Positions 10,890 through 22,345 of a stretch of 64,000 nucleotides of DNA are shown here, piece after piece (position 1 is the stretch's first letter; each line of letters opens with the position of its first letter). The notes beneath the pieces are model-generated. The model had not been told where the DNA came from. It saw only the letters and a program-made list of their open reading frames with translations, and ran no database searches. The DNA is from Thysanoteuthis rhombus (lineage: Eukaryota > Mollusca > Cephalopoda > Oegopsida > Thysanoteuthidae): contig OY735220.1 of NCBI GenBank assembly GCA_963457665.1, positions 37,307,194 to 37,371,193 of the forward strand, written 5' to 3'. The position numbers and the translations under genes are program-made.

Positions 10890-12200
10890 GTAACCAAATA
10901 AAAAAGACCACATCAATACTCAGAGAAAAACCCTTCACACTCTCTAAAAAAAATAAACCTGATTGCATACCATCCATCAGCACCTTGCACAAAACATCCA
11001 TCACTGTCACATATAATCAATAAGAGATGGAATATACTCATCCTCAAAATAGATGTCAAAGAAATGTTCCTAGAATTGTGTCATTGTCTACCTCAGATGA
11101 CCAAGCATTAAAGACATGATTAGCAGTAACACTATGATAAACAAAAAAGTCGCACACAGCACCATCCCTAAATCTGTTAGAATCCCAACAACCCTGCATC
11201 AAGAGAAATAGTCAATGCTACAACCAACTTGAGCACACCAATACCTTCAGTAGCTATACTACTAACAATACTTTCTACATCTGCCTTAATTCTAACTATA
11301 AAAGCAAAAAAATGACGTATACCATCAAGAATAAAATTGATGCAAATTGCAATACATAGGAAAGTGTGAGTGGTAATTCAATATTAGACCTGATTTTTAT
11401 AAGCACAGAATCAAACCACCGAATCATCCCTACTCTCATTAGGACTACATTTCAACACACCCAAATACAATATTGGCACAAACGCAAGTTCCACAGTCAT
11501 AGAAGGAATAGAAAAAAATCTCCCCAAACGACATAACTTTAAAAAATATATGAGTATGTGTGGGTTAACAAAATTAAAACTCTTTTCCCTAACGGACTCA
11601 GCATTTAATCAAATAACCATAATAAAATCAATCTCTAACACCCAAATCCTCACACTTATAATAAATCTACACTCACCAACTTGCTCTTTATATAAATCTC
11701 TCACCCAGGCAAAAAAAAAAACCTTAATATTCATTTACACTCATTCCCTTCAACAACCCCATATCCACACCCTTCCTTCTTTATGTATATCCAACATTGA
11801 GAACTCGACACAATCACACACAGACCCCTTACGTATAGAAACTTATACGTGGTATTTCATTTGTACGACTCAAAGTCCTCAGACTTTCCAGGCCATCTAC
11901 AATGACCATCAAGGATACGTTACATAATTTCCCAAAGGATATTCAATCATAAACAACAATGAAAACAACGACAGACATATCCCACTATCTGGATCAACAC
12001 AAGAGATAGTCTCATCCCAAACTTACCAAGCTCCAAACAGTAAAACTACCACCCAGCTCTGCAATATCAATGAGAAAAAATACTTAAGAATGTCCACCCC
12101 CTCCGACCAGCACAACCAATAAAACACACATAACTGCTGCTACAACTTCCAACAGAATAGTCAATGGGAACCCTCCCAGAACATGTATAGCAAACTAATT
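10890..12200. other. G-poor, A/C-rich stretch with strong strand asymmetry
   Basis: For about 1.3 kb the plus strand is very poor in G and rich in A, C and T, with many CACC, CAACA and ATCC words, unlike both flanks. Plus-strand reading gives fragments such as YICLNSNYKSKKMTYTIKNK and a 125-aa Ser/Thr/Ile-rich open frame at 11550-11927. Frames change repeatedly. It may be a decayed element: a Penelope-type C-terminal region was considered on Cys/Lys/Tyr spacing but is not convincing. I cannot name it. Confidence 0.4.
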
Positions 12201-12290
12201 CTTTCATTTATTAATCAGTTAATTGATAAATAAATAAAGTTTCCTTATACTTTAACTCCTGGGTCTGTCTCATTCTGTATTGCTTATCTC

Positions 12291-12291
<1 letters not shown>

Positions 12292-12368
<77 letters not shown>

Positions 12369-12375
12369 TATATAT
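12292..12375. repeat. (CT)n-(TA)n compound microsatellite
   Basis: About 30 bp of (TC)n runs directly into about 40 bp of (TA)n, then aaatatatata. Confidence 0.95.
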
Positions 12376-12829
12376 TGATGAATTTAAGAAATTTTAGAGA
12401 GAATAATTGTGTCTTCGGGTTGCTATTGTCATAAATCAGGAAAACGAGTGAAACAATATTCAGAATGAATAATTCATTTTTAAACAGTTCGTAACAGCTG
12501 ACAACTTTTGATACATGTCAGGACAATTAATAATTAATTCTATTTCCTAAAATCATGATTTCCAGGAAAATAGAAAACATTTATCATATTTTTTAGATTT
12601 CTTCCAATACAAAGAATAGATATTTGAGATTTCTTTCTAAACAGGCAATTTATATTCATTGATAAATCTCCCGATCTGAGATTACCTTGTTCGATTAAAA
12701 CAATGATTTTTTTTTATCGTTGCTTTTTGACAACAGAACGACTAGCGACATATCAAGGCGTTCACAACAAAATTGATACACTCTACGTTTTATATGAATT
12801 AAAAAAATAATAGATAATTCATCTGAATT

Positions 12830-13330
12830 CGTCATCATCATCAACATCATCGATCAGCATCAGGAGCGCATAAACGCTTGTCATTTGACAAAGACATTTA
12901 CCAAGATTTGCCAGACCTCTCGATCGTGGGTATCACGGCTCTTTTCTTGATTTGCCAAAATCTTCATGCTGTATTATTTTTGTCGGACACTAGGGTTGAT
13001 ATTATCCCTGTGGATTCGCGTTGTGAGTCGTAATGTCAAGCTGCTGTCTGACATTCTCGCGACGTGGCCTGCCCATTACCATTTGAGTTTTCTAATGGAT
13101 TATATAATGTTTCTCTCTGATATTCTGTGTTGTCTTGTGATCTCTCAATGTTATGCTCTTCAAGATCTATTCTTGTTCACGTTGCATGGTTCTCAGTCAG
13201 AGAGCCAATCTTTTGGTTTGGTTCCATGTCCCCGCTACATAGATGTCAATCGGAGAATGCATTGGTTATAGACCCTCCCCTTCAATATTGATAAGAGCTT
13301 CTCGTTCTCAAAGGTCCCAACCGAAACTTG
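12830..13330 (-). mobile_element. RTE-like LINE 3' end, 5'-truncated (copy 2, minus)
   Basis: Begins with the complement of the tail (catcatcatcaacatcat) and continues through the reverse of the same 3' coding region seen at 42085-42458 and 51415-51962, reaching gcatggttctcagtcagagagccaatc at about 13184-13210, and the reverse of the Tyr-rich QCxxPVxxYxAETW region. Stops and indels throughout. An ORF at 12966-13271 on the other strand is a shadow. Confidence 0.8.
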
Positions 13331-13540
13331 TCGACCCACAGGTGATTCTTCGTACTATTTTTTCTTCTTTCAGAAGATTCGCTAGAGATTCGTTGTCCGC
13401 AATAGTTGTCTACTGCGTTTTAGCTCACTTTTTCCCTCTAATCCTCCATATAATCATCAACTTGCAAATGCACATGCTCAACATCAGAGGAATAATGATA
13501 ATTCAAAATAGATAAATAACACTTCGACGGCGTTTCTGGA

Positions 13541-13680
13541 CTATAAATTACAGTATATGTGTTCCTGTGTATATGTGCATCGGCATGACCGAATCTTTGT
13601 ATGTGAGTGTATATGAGTGTGTAAGTGCGTGTGTATGTGTGCCTGCGTGTATATGATCATTCGAGTACATGTATGTGCAT
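13541..13680. repeat. Degenerate (GTGTAT)n-rich stretch
   Basis: Plus strand is enriched for GTGTATGTG and GAGTGTAT words; low complexity. Overlapping His/Thr-rich minus-strand ORFs are artefacts of this. Confidence 0.6.
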
Positions 13681-13749
13681 GAATTATTAAGACCACAAAA
13701 AACGAGTAAGTTGTGCAAGACTGCATTCAATCAACAAATACATTTTCTA

Positions 13750-14215
13750 TCATTAGAAACTGTCAACTATCACTGTCAAATACTGTTACCTATTGAACTA
13801 GCGGGTTGATAAGTTGAACATTTATTCTATATGTCTATTGAAAAAACGATTTTCTTATGTTTTTTGTTAAACCAAACTCACGCCAAATACTTTTTGGTGG
13901 TCGATGTTCAATTTACAATGTGTGTTTATTGAAAAAATGACCCCTTGCTTTGTGTCTGGCCACGATCAAACGCATGTTTGGAATTTCTGAACGTTTTAGT
14001 GATCATGGCCCAACAATAGGCGAGACAAGTAATTCATTCATTGGTCTCTCCTTTTTTTCCGATTTCTCTAATTCATCACTCCCAATGCTGCAAAGAGACG
14101 TGGGTCCTGTCTCAGTGTTAACTGAAGCGCTAACCCGACCTGTTTTAAAAAGAGTCATTCCCATTCCAATAGCTCTTCAGACGTTTGAACTCATTCATTT
14201 GTTGTTTTTGTTGAT
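13750..14215. repeat. Interspersed repeat family W, copy 1
   Basis: Shares ordered motifs with 21396-21735: cattagaaactgtc, (g)tcgat(gttca)atttacaatg, (c)ccaacaa, attcattcattg(g/a)tc, ttctctaattcatcac(t/a)ccc, acctgttt(t/c)a. Strongly diverged; the class is unknown. An ORF of 108 aa lies inside and is not convincing as a gene. Followed by (GATA)n-like sequence at 14270-14310. Confidence 0.45.
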
Positions 14216-14334
14216 ACCACAACGTTTCGAATGTGCCATCCTCCAAACGCAACAACACCCACACATAGACAAATAGATAGGCTAATAGATAGATAGATAG
14301 ATGGATAGATTGATTTGGTCATTCAATTAATAGA

Positions 14335-14715
14335 AACCGTCACGTGACCAATGTGGGTGTGGGTGATACACAACAAATGAAAAAAAAGGTTGATCAATGA
14401 ATAAGTTACTCCGCTAGTCTTTAGTTGCTCACTGATCACTTAAAGAGTCCGAATTTTCAGAAAACAAGCGTGAACACTGTCAGGCATGAATTAAGGGGAA
14501 CAATTGAGCAAAAGCTTATATTTTAAATTGAACCTAAAAACCTTTAGAGAAAAACATTGGGGTGAAAAAAAACTGTTTTTGTAAACATATGGAATGTGTA
14601 TTCAAATTTCCAGCCTTCAAAATCCTTGGTGCGGGCTATACACGTGACATGGAGCCAGCCCGCCAGACCTACTCAAAAACTGGAGAGACCTTCGTCGACA
14701 GTTTTAGTGATTGTT
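14335..14715 (+). repeat. Interspersed repeat family X, copy 2
   Basis: Diverged match to 4490-4860; see that entry for the shared motifs. It sits directly after the (GATA)n-like stretch and directly before a (GATA)n/(GA)n tract, so both edges may be microsatellite-bounded. Confidence 0.5.
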
Positions 14716-14732
14716 TTGTTTCACAGTCTCCG

Positions 14733-14743
14733 ATAGATAGATT

Positions 14744-14791
<48 letters not shown>

Positions 14792-14797
14792 GAGAGT
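14733..14797. repeat. (GATA)n-(GA)n compound microsatellite
   Basis: Short run of GATA units passing into about 40 bp of (GA)n. Confidence 0.9.
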
Positions 14798-15024
14798 AAA
14801 AGTTACGAAAATATAAAGATATGTATAATCATAATAAAAGGATATTTCATTTATGAATCTCAGATATAAAGGAGTTGATTTTTTCTCTCTGTATCGGGAG
14901 GTTGATATTTTTACCAGGGTTTTGAATCTAGATGGGGTGGTCGTTTTTTCGAATATGTCAGTTCACAATTAACAATAAGTAGATTTTTCATGGTTTTAAG
15001 TCCGATTGAGATGTTTTTTTTTCC

Positions 15025-15190
15025 AAATTTTCTGGACTTCATGCTGTATAATATTTTTCTGTGTATTACACATATAATTTCTGTGGATCCACGTTGTGAG
15101 TCGCAATGCTGAGCAGCTGTCTGACATTCTCACAATATGGTTCTCAGCCTAAGAGCCAATCTATTAATTAGGTTTCATGTCCCAATTTTC
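15025..15190 (-). mobile_element. RTE-like LINE fragment (copy 3, minus, internal part only)
   Basis: Matches 12966-13230 of LINE copy 2: ggatccacgttgtgagtcg, agcagctgtctgacattctc, ggttctcagcctaagagcca, tttcatgtccc. An internal segment present in copy 2 is missing. Neither the tail nor the upstream part is present. Confidence 0.65.
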
Positions 15191-15785
15191 AAGTTTTCTT
15201 GACTTGCGAATGTTTTCCAGAATGGAAAAATCACATCTAAATTTGCAACCCTGATTTCTAGTGGTATTTTGCAAGTCAAACATCAGATCATCCCAATCTC
15301 TTTTAAGATAGTTAATAACACATTTTGTTATTTTATCTTTATCATATGAAGTATTATAATTTTGACTTTACCCTCCACGTAATTGTTACTCAAAAATTCA
15401 CATTGTCACTGTCAGGGAAATAATAATCGCAAAAGGTTCAAAGTCTAAATTTTTATGTCTCTATTTGATAATGAATAATAACACGTTTGGAATTTCTTGA
15501 ACAAACAACCGAATGTCTAAAAATATCTCTCCTTAGGGACATAAATGTACCTCTTGTCGATCTTCAACGTGTAGGCTTTAACGAGGCGAGCGAAGAGAAC
15601 AATCTCCGCTCTGACCTTTTCAAAAGGTCACAAAACAATTGTCTGGTGACAGGATCATGTTCAAACGGTTTGAAAAAGTAGACAGTTATAATGGCAAGTT
15701 GACCTCTACTGAACTCCGTGAATTGGACATTGTTTGGTGTGGATTTCAATACAGTACAGAACTTACATAAAGTCGATGTATATGA
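15190..15785. other. Unassigned sequence
   Basis: A 64-codon open frame at 15487-15681 has no recognisable homology and is also nearly open in other frames. It shares the phrase acgtttggaatttct with family W (about 13975). No splice or start context supports a gene. Confidence 0.35.
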
Positions 15786-15990
15786 ATGTCCGCCCTCATA
15801 CGCCTAAGGTCCTGGGTTCAATTCCCGGTATGAGCAAAGGCTACAGAGGACTCTCTATTAGGACAAATTGCCTCACGAAATCCGTAGCCGATTTAGCACA
15901 TTCCAAGATGAGTGATTGCATTGGTCATAACAACTTTTAAGAATAGAGACCTAGTCTCGACCAGACTTGAGACTTGGTAGGATTTCTAAG
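15785..15990 (+). mobile_element. tRNA-derived SINE
   Basis: tRNA-like head with B box ggttcaattcc at 15815-15825. The body has ctattaggacaaattgcc and cgaaatccgtagccga, and the 3' part has gagacctagtctcgaccaga and cttgagacttgg. The palindromic tctcgaccagacttgaga-type 3' part recurs at 16420 and 37290 (minus copies) and at 40715-40735. Confidence 0.75.
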
Positions 15991-16155
15991 TTAGTGTATG
16001 AAAAGGAAACCGTCGTTTATACTTCAATGGGAGCTGTCTCTTAAGAGGCCGGCATGTCTATCTATGTCATTAGTGTGACTGTTTGAATCCCTCTGCAAGA
16101 CATGATCAAATGTATGAACTGAACGTTTACTTTTTATGAATGATCCTGACTTCTA

Positions 16156-16173
16156 TCTCTCTCTCTCTCTCTA

Positions 16174-16211
<38 letters not shown>

Positions 16212-16212
16212 C

Positions 16213-16245
<33 letters not shown>

Positions 16246-16251
16246 CACATA

Positions 16252-16316
<65 letters not shown>

Positions 16317-16317
16317 C
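16156..16317. repeat. (CT)n-(TA)n compound microsatellite
   Basis: About 40 bp of (CT)n with one interruption, followed by about 120 bp of (TA)n interrupted by a few ACA and TGT units. It lies about 80 bp upstream of an inverted SINE. Confidence 0.95.
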
Positions 16318-16394
16318 ACTGTTGTTGCTTCAATCTTTAGTGTGGTGAATTCTCGGTCAGTGATGGTGTCTTTGTTTTCTTTTTCATTCGTCAG

Positions 16395-16680
16395 CTCTGT
16401 GATTCTTGCAAGTTTCGTCTCTGGTTGAGACCAGGACTTTATTCTTAAACGTTTTTTCTTTTTGTTTTTATGAACACCCACCTGGCAGTATGCAGATCCA
16501 ACGAAGGGATACCGATCCTTAATCTTACAGCTTAGAGTGTACTCAATCTGCGGCTGAGCTCATCGGGAAATTTCGCTTAATGAACAGTTTAACACACTTT
16601 TCGATCACACCCAGAATCGAATCTTAGACTTATTGCATGTGGGACATAAGCTATCAATTACACTATCCAAATGGTGTACG
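16395..16680 (-). mobile_element. tRNA-derived SINE (minus)
   Basis: Reverse complement carries a B-box-like agattcgattct (plus 16613-16624). The plus strand shows ctctggttgagaccaggact (3' core), then cttagagtgtactcaatctg and ctgagctcatcggg. The same series occurs in the SINE at 37290-37535. A (TA)n tract (16683-16826) touches its tRNA-like end. Confidence 0.7.
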
Positions 16681-16682
16681 TA

Positions 16683-16683
16683 T

Positions 16684-16761
<78 letters not shown>

Positions 16762-16763
16762 CA

Positions 16764-16825
<62 letters not shown>

Positions 16826-16826
16826 A
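16683..16826. repeat. (TA)n microsatellite, ~140 bp
   Basis: Nearly pure TA with scattered ACA/TGTATGC interruptions. Overlapping IYIY ORFs are artefacts. Confidence 0.95.
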
Positions 16827-16869
16827 TGCAAATACAAATGCGAATCCCCCTTATGCAAGAGAATAGCTT

Positions 16870-19590
16870 TTAAGGCTCACACACCTTTCCACTGTGATAA
16901 ATTGAACCATTTAGATTCAAACCTTGATTAAATCAGCACTAGAAATCAGTTTTGAAGTGGAGGAAGTGAAATTATCATAGCCTCCGGGTTTGGGAATGTG
17001 TTAACCAATATTAACAATTATCCATCCAACTGCGGCAAGCGATTTCAATTACCTACCTTCGGATTCCGAAGATCTCAGCTAACGGCGAAATGTCACAATT
17101 TTAGCCGAAGACAAGTTCACTTAACTCATATTCAATCATACAACGGTATCGAATCACCGCAGCCTCATCCTGTCCCCGAATAGCCTTCCTGACCAACCAG
17201 TCAAGTGGGCTACAGATTCTTCCCTATTTGCTTGACTGCGTTGGTGAGTCCCAGCTCTCTAGGTCACATATTTGCTGATTAATACCTTGAAAATTTGTAA
17301 CACTGCACAAGTAAGTACCATTTGATATCTTTCTATTTTGTTTTTTGTTTTTAAAAGAATTGTTTTTTTAGGTCTCTATGGTCGTTTTTGACTAACAATG
17401 TCTGTACCTTGTGTTGTTTTCAGATTTATTTTGTTAAGATAATTTTTAATGATTTTCTCGATGATTAGTTTTGTTCCACCTGTGGGCTACGGGGAGTCAT
17501 TTATGTACGGATATATTCAAATTATCATTTTAATCTTCGATCTTTCGATCACTGTTTCATCCTGTCGGCTCCAAGAACAAATTATTGATTTTAAAAAAAT
17601 GTACACTTTAATTTAAGCTTTCTTTTTTAGTAATAGCCAGATTTTCCAGCTAAACCAACCTCACTCTCCTCTCTGTACTTCTTGTGCTAAAGATACCACG
17701 ACTAATAATCTTACGACTACTTTGTTTGGAATATTTTTGGAATTGGGAATCACAGTTATGGACGTAAGGATGGTGGATGCATCTTTGAAATTCCACATCC
17801 TGTTTTTACGTTGTTTTTTATTTGGTAATAAGCGTATAATTTGCAATGCACTTATTCTCATATGTATAAAATCCCTATTTTTTGTTGTCGTTGTTGTGTT
17901 GGTTAATTTCGGCCCCTTCCGACATTCAAAAATGAATCTTTATCCATTATTCAATTTTGGATGAATTTAACTAAAATCAAAACAAGAAGACAATTACTCG
18001 AAAGTCGTCAGTTTTAATTTGCAATGAGAATATGCTGATATATGGGATGATACTTTGAACAAAGGGAACTATTTAAATCCAGAACTATAAGTTGAACTAT
18101 GTATCCACAATTCGTGGTTGTAGTAGGAGGAGAAAGAAGAGCAAGCTGTCTTTTCTCTCAATTGATTTTCATACTTGTAAAATATTGTTTCGTTGAAATG
18201 TTCTGGCACTTGGAGGAGAACTAAAATTATACCATTTTTATTGCGATAATCGTCTCTTAAATAGTGCGATTACTGAACTTCATATCATGGCCTAAAGGTT
18301 TTCAAAGAAGCTATTTTCATTACAGGCAAAAAAATACCGTATCTGGATTTTCAAAAAATGAACAGCTCTGAAAACTGGATTTTTTTTCGTGGTGATTGTC
18401 TGCTCACAGAAAGATGTATTTGGCGCCTGAACTTGTCCTGACACAACCCACTATTGAATCTTATGTGTATTGGTTTTCCTGCCAGTCAGACGTGTCTTTG
18501 TTGCTTGCTGATATGTTCTCATTGTTTCATGATTTCTTAAAAGATAACAGATAACCCAGTGGGTAATAGTGACAGGCGGAAGGTAGGGTTGGGATGCTTC
18601 TGTCATTATTCATACACCAGAAATTATAGTTTCTGCAGGAGTAGTGTCTTACTGAAGGTACTGCGCCGGAACTATATCTGTATACGGCTTGGAGAAACAA
18701 AAGGATAAATTGTTGAAGATATACAGTGACAGCAATAACCAGGAACATTTGAAACAGAAAAAACATCACATATTTCTTTTCAATAATGGATATTCACTTG
18801 AAAACTTGGATTGTAGTACTGGTTAGTTCAATTAAATAGAGCCTGTATACATTAGAGTTCTTCAGAGTGTGGGTCCCGACCCAATTCTGGATCGAAGATT
18901 TGCAATCAATAAACGAATGAAAAAAAGTGTATGGGAGAAAAATATTGATGATATTGAAACAAACAAGATTAGGATAATGAATCTAACAAAATAATCTTTG
19001 TATTACTGTTTTCATCAATATTTTCTGTCAAGCTTATCAAATCATGACACTAATATACGCACCTCACACAAATGAATCAACCTTGCCCCAAAGTGTACTA
19101 GAATTAATTATCTAAAAGATTTTGTGAAGTTGTCTAAGAAAAATAGATCTTTTATATAAAATCATCTTTAAAAAGTACGATCATAAGTTTTAGGCATTGT
19201 TGGTCCGAAACTATCATAGTAATCCAAAAACACTTTATTGAAAAAGAAAGGAAAGTCTTTTTTTTTTTCATTGAGTCTAGTGGTATTCTCATGCAGATTT
19301 CCCAACTTGAGGCCCCTATAATGTAACTAGGGTCGCCTGCTGACACACACAGACATATGCACACATACACAAATACACACACGCACACACACATAAACAT
19401 TCACACGCACGTACGAACAAAGATAGAAGAATCTTTATCCCACTCGACTGGTTAGTCGGGCTGGCCATTTTAGGGCTACGATGATTTGATAGTAAACTTG
19501 GTTTCATTAAAAAACAACAAAAGTTTAATTGGAGTGAAAAGAGCGGGGAAGGCAAGTCGATTTAAATCCATTTAGTAGAAAAGTACGCTT
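16870..19590. other. Long unassigned AT-rich stretch
   Basis: 2.7 kb with no exon, known transposon or strong tandem repeat recognised. A T/G-rich section (17300-17480) resembles family Y weakly. A (CA)-rich patch sits at 19340-19415. The phrase gagtgtgggtcccgaccca at about 18867-18885 is like the sub-terminal part of some hAT elements, but no matching end was found. Confidence 0.4.
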
Positions 19591-20036
19591 TACAAATCTA
19601 CATCTTGAGTAGTCCTAAAAAAAGGGTATAAAACTGAGAGTCACATACGGAGCTGAACCTAACCAAATTATTGATCCACAAACTGAGGACCATGCAACGT
19701 GCTCATGATAGAATCTTGCTTAACCTCACGTGGAGAGATCATAAGACAGCACAGTATATGACAGTAGAGACAGGATTCTGAGACATCACAGAAACTTTTG
19801 GAAAACTCAAACGGCAATGGGCTGGAAATGTTGCAAGAATGTCTGGCAACTGCTTGACATCATGTCTCACAACATTGATCCCCAGAGATCAGGTGTGAGG
19901 CTGTGAACGATAAAAAGTTGAGATAGCATGACGAGTTACATAAATTCATGAAGTACTGGCTTCTTGATGTCCATGATAGAGAGGTCTGGCGAATTCGTTG
20001 GAAGGTCTATGTCTGATGACGGATGCTAACAAATTT

Positions 20037-20070
<34 letters not shown>

Positions 20071-20076
20071 CGGTGG

Positions 20077-20123
<47 letters not shown>
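19590..20123 (+). mobile_element. RTE-like LINE 3' end with (GAT)n tail (copy 4, plus)
   Basis: Starts in the YGAEP/MQRAHDRILLNLTWRDHKTAQY-like region (about 19645-19760), then KLKRQWAGNVARMSGN (19807-19855), WHDELHKFMKYW-like and HDREVW. It ends in an 86-bp (GAT)n tract at 20038-20123 containing one GGT interruption. The frame carries several stops. This copy has the longest tail of the family in the window. Confidence 0.8.
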
Positions 20124-20126
<3 letters not shown>

Positions 20127-20933
20127 TTTAAAATGTGATTTGATCTTTCTTTCAGTTGTACTAAGGTTATACCCTTACCCTGAGATAAAACAGATGGTTT
20201 GTACTATAAATGTCAGTCGTTCGTACGTTTACTACACAAAATTTGACTGAGTAGCGATCAAAAAAGTTTCTATACAGAAATAACTCTCTTAATGACGAAA
20301 AATCCATCCATAAAACGTCTCGTTAAATAGAAATCTATTAAGTGAATAAATAAACCTATAGGATTTCAGTTATTCATTCAAAATAAGAATATCGGGTCCT
20401 AAAATCCTAATAACAAGCTACTGAATAATTCATGATATGATTATCCCTTTCAAAATAATGCATAAATACCAATAAACTTGTTAATAATGTGACAAATGAA
20501 TATATTAGTAATCATATTACAAGTAATCGGATGCTTTTCCGCCTCTCTGTCAGAATACCAGATACAAGATATATATATATATCAGTATAATTGTAAATGA
20601 AATCCAGGTGATTTTGGATAATTTTATGAAATTCCCTCCTTTTTCCACTAACAAAAGATATTCTGCAAAGCGATCTTGGGGTGGGGAACATTTGGGACCT
20701 CTAAATAAGCAACATTTTGTTATAAGAGTCATCTTTTATCAGAGGGTACCATTGTATTACCATTCTGAAATCCCTGAAATTCCGAATCCTGAGATACATC
20801 TGAGGCGTTTGGATAAGAGATTATTTCCCAATACTCCATTTATGCTTTTGGACAAGTATCTCAACTTAATCAATTTGATCACTCTTTGATTTTGACCGAT
20901 GAGATCTCGGATATTTTTTGGTATCATCGAAAG
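20123..20933. other. Unassigned sequence
   Basis: A 93-codon open frame (20608-20889) overlaps an 83-codon opposite-strand frame that runs into the hAT-like element. Neither resembles a known family and no splice context was found. Dense AATAA-rich sequence precedes it. Confidence 0.4.
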
Positions 20934-21371
20934 CAGTGTTTCTTGAACGTTTTCAGAGTCGTTCACCCTTGGGTCTTTCTGGAATTTCAAGACCAGACCC
21001 CATGACAATTGATTATCTTTGGACGTGTCATCTCACCCCACAAACTATACAACGTATAATTTTCTATACAATTGTATATGACACATGAGCGTTTCTCCAG
21101 TGATTATCTTACTCAACATGTTGAATATCAAGAAAATGTGTACAAAAAATTAGGAGTGATGAGATATTAGGAATTTAAAAATTCATTAAATTCTTCTAGT
21201 TTACATAAGATAAAACAATGCTACTTTCTTATCATCGATGACTAAGATGCTTTAGTATTTCTGCGATAAATTTCTCAACCCGAGGTAATATTTCCTTCTC
21301 CCTACTTTCGTTTACCCCCAAAATGTTTCATTCACCCTTGACTGACCAACAGGCTCCTTTGAGAAACACTG
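20934..21371. mobile_element. Short non-autonomous hAT-like element
   Basis: The left end cagtgtttct (20934-20943) is an exact inverted match of the right end agaaacactg (21362-21371), with similarity extending a few bases inward (cagtgtttcttgaacg against cagtgtttctcaaagg). This CAGTGTTTCTCAAA-type end is typical of hAT elements. The inside (438 bp in total) has no transposase. The flanking 8 bases do not form a clear target-site duplication, so the copy is old or one edge is altered. Confidence 0.65.
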
Positions 21372-21395
21372 GTCTAAGATTCTAAAATAATGCAT

Positions 21396-21735
21396 TGCTT
21401 TCATTAGAAACTGTCTAAAAAAAAGAACTTTCTTTTGTTTGTTTTAAATTGCCCTAAATATTTTTAAAGTCGATTTACAATGTAAATCTATGCTAAATGA
21501 GTCGGGACGTATTATTCATTGTTTTTTGGAGACTTGATATTTTATAGACCCCGACCCAACAAAAATCGAGAGAAGCAAAATTTATTCATTGATCACCAAA
21601 GTGTTCAATAATTCTTTAATTCATCACACCCAAAACGGTATGCTTCCAAAATTCATTGATCACGTATTGGCATCTCTTGAATGACTATCCAGACCTGTTT
21701 CATAAAATATCCAGACAAGCATCCTCGCCTTTGTT
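21396..21735. repeat. Interspersed repeat family W, copy 2
   Basis: Diverged relative of 13750-14215, starting 25 bp after the hAT-like element; see that entry. Confidence 0.45.
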
Positions 21736-22229
21736 GTCTGTAAATGTCCAGCCAGTAAGCTCTCTAGTTTTCCTCGGGTGTATCTACCAGTCCTATGTCC
21801 ACTCACTCTATATTCAAATAAAATTCGAAGATTGGTCTGGCATCGGTAATTCCATTGTCACTATAATTTAAACAGTGGACAAGATGACTTGAGCCTTCTG
21901 TTTACAACGATAAGTCTGGTAGCCGGACAATAGCTAAATAATGGTCAGTGACGATGTGCTGACATATATATTTTAATAGTATTATGAATAAAAAAAAAAC
22001 TACTTACAATTTAAAAGAAATTATTACTTTTAAGAAAGGCCAGTCATTCATCAAATATTGATGTCTATTTGGACCATCACAAGCATAGTAAAAATAAACA
22101 AAATAAATTTGCTATGTTTTTTTTTAAACATAGATGATGATGCAAATTAACGGTGACATTTTGATTCGAAGATGTTTATACAACGGGAAGTGAAAAATTG
22201 TATATGCTGGTTCCATGGAACCGGTGGGA

Positions 22230-22345
22230 AGGCTCAATTAGCTCTATTTGGTTCATACGGGAGAATGGCCTAGCAGATAGAAAAATAACTGGAATCAACA
22301 TGGGATTTGTGAGTTCAATCCATTGGTCACGTAATAAAAAAAAGT
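22230..22345 (+). mobile_element. Possible tRNA-derived SINE remnant
   Basis: A box-A-like cctagcagatag at about 22270 is followed about 40 bp later by a B-box-like gagttcaatcc (22311-22321), spacing that fits a tRNA-like pol III promoter. No family-specific body was recognised. Confidence 0.4.

Noticed and set aside
10980-11400. Penelope-type element C-terminus
   Set aside because: The spacing of Tyr, Lys and Cys residues in YICLNSNYKSKKMTYTIKNK is suggestive but no GIY-YIG motif or RT block was found.
11550-11927. 125-codon plus-strand ORF
   Set aside because: Ser/Thr/Ile-rich product explained by the G-poor composition, which removes TAG/TGA stops; no motif or splice context.
15815-15825. 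Functional tRNA gene
   Set aside because: Only the B box and part of the T-arm are tRNA-like; no cloverleaf with a proper acceptor stem was found, and the sequence continues into a SINE body shared with other loci. The same holds for the other tRNA-like heads.
16134-16873. ORFs of 60-115 codons over microsatellites
   Set aside because: They encode only IYIY, SLSL or RERE repeats from (TA)n and (CT)n tracts. The same applies at 6900-7244, 38290-38659, 39061-39386 (N-terminal part) and 50533-50932.
18850-18910. Second hAT-like end (gtgtgggtcccgaccca)
   Set aside because: No inverted partner or duplication within reach, so it was not called as an element.
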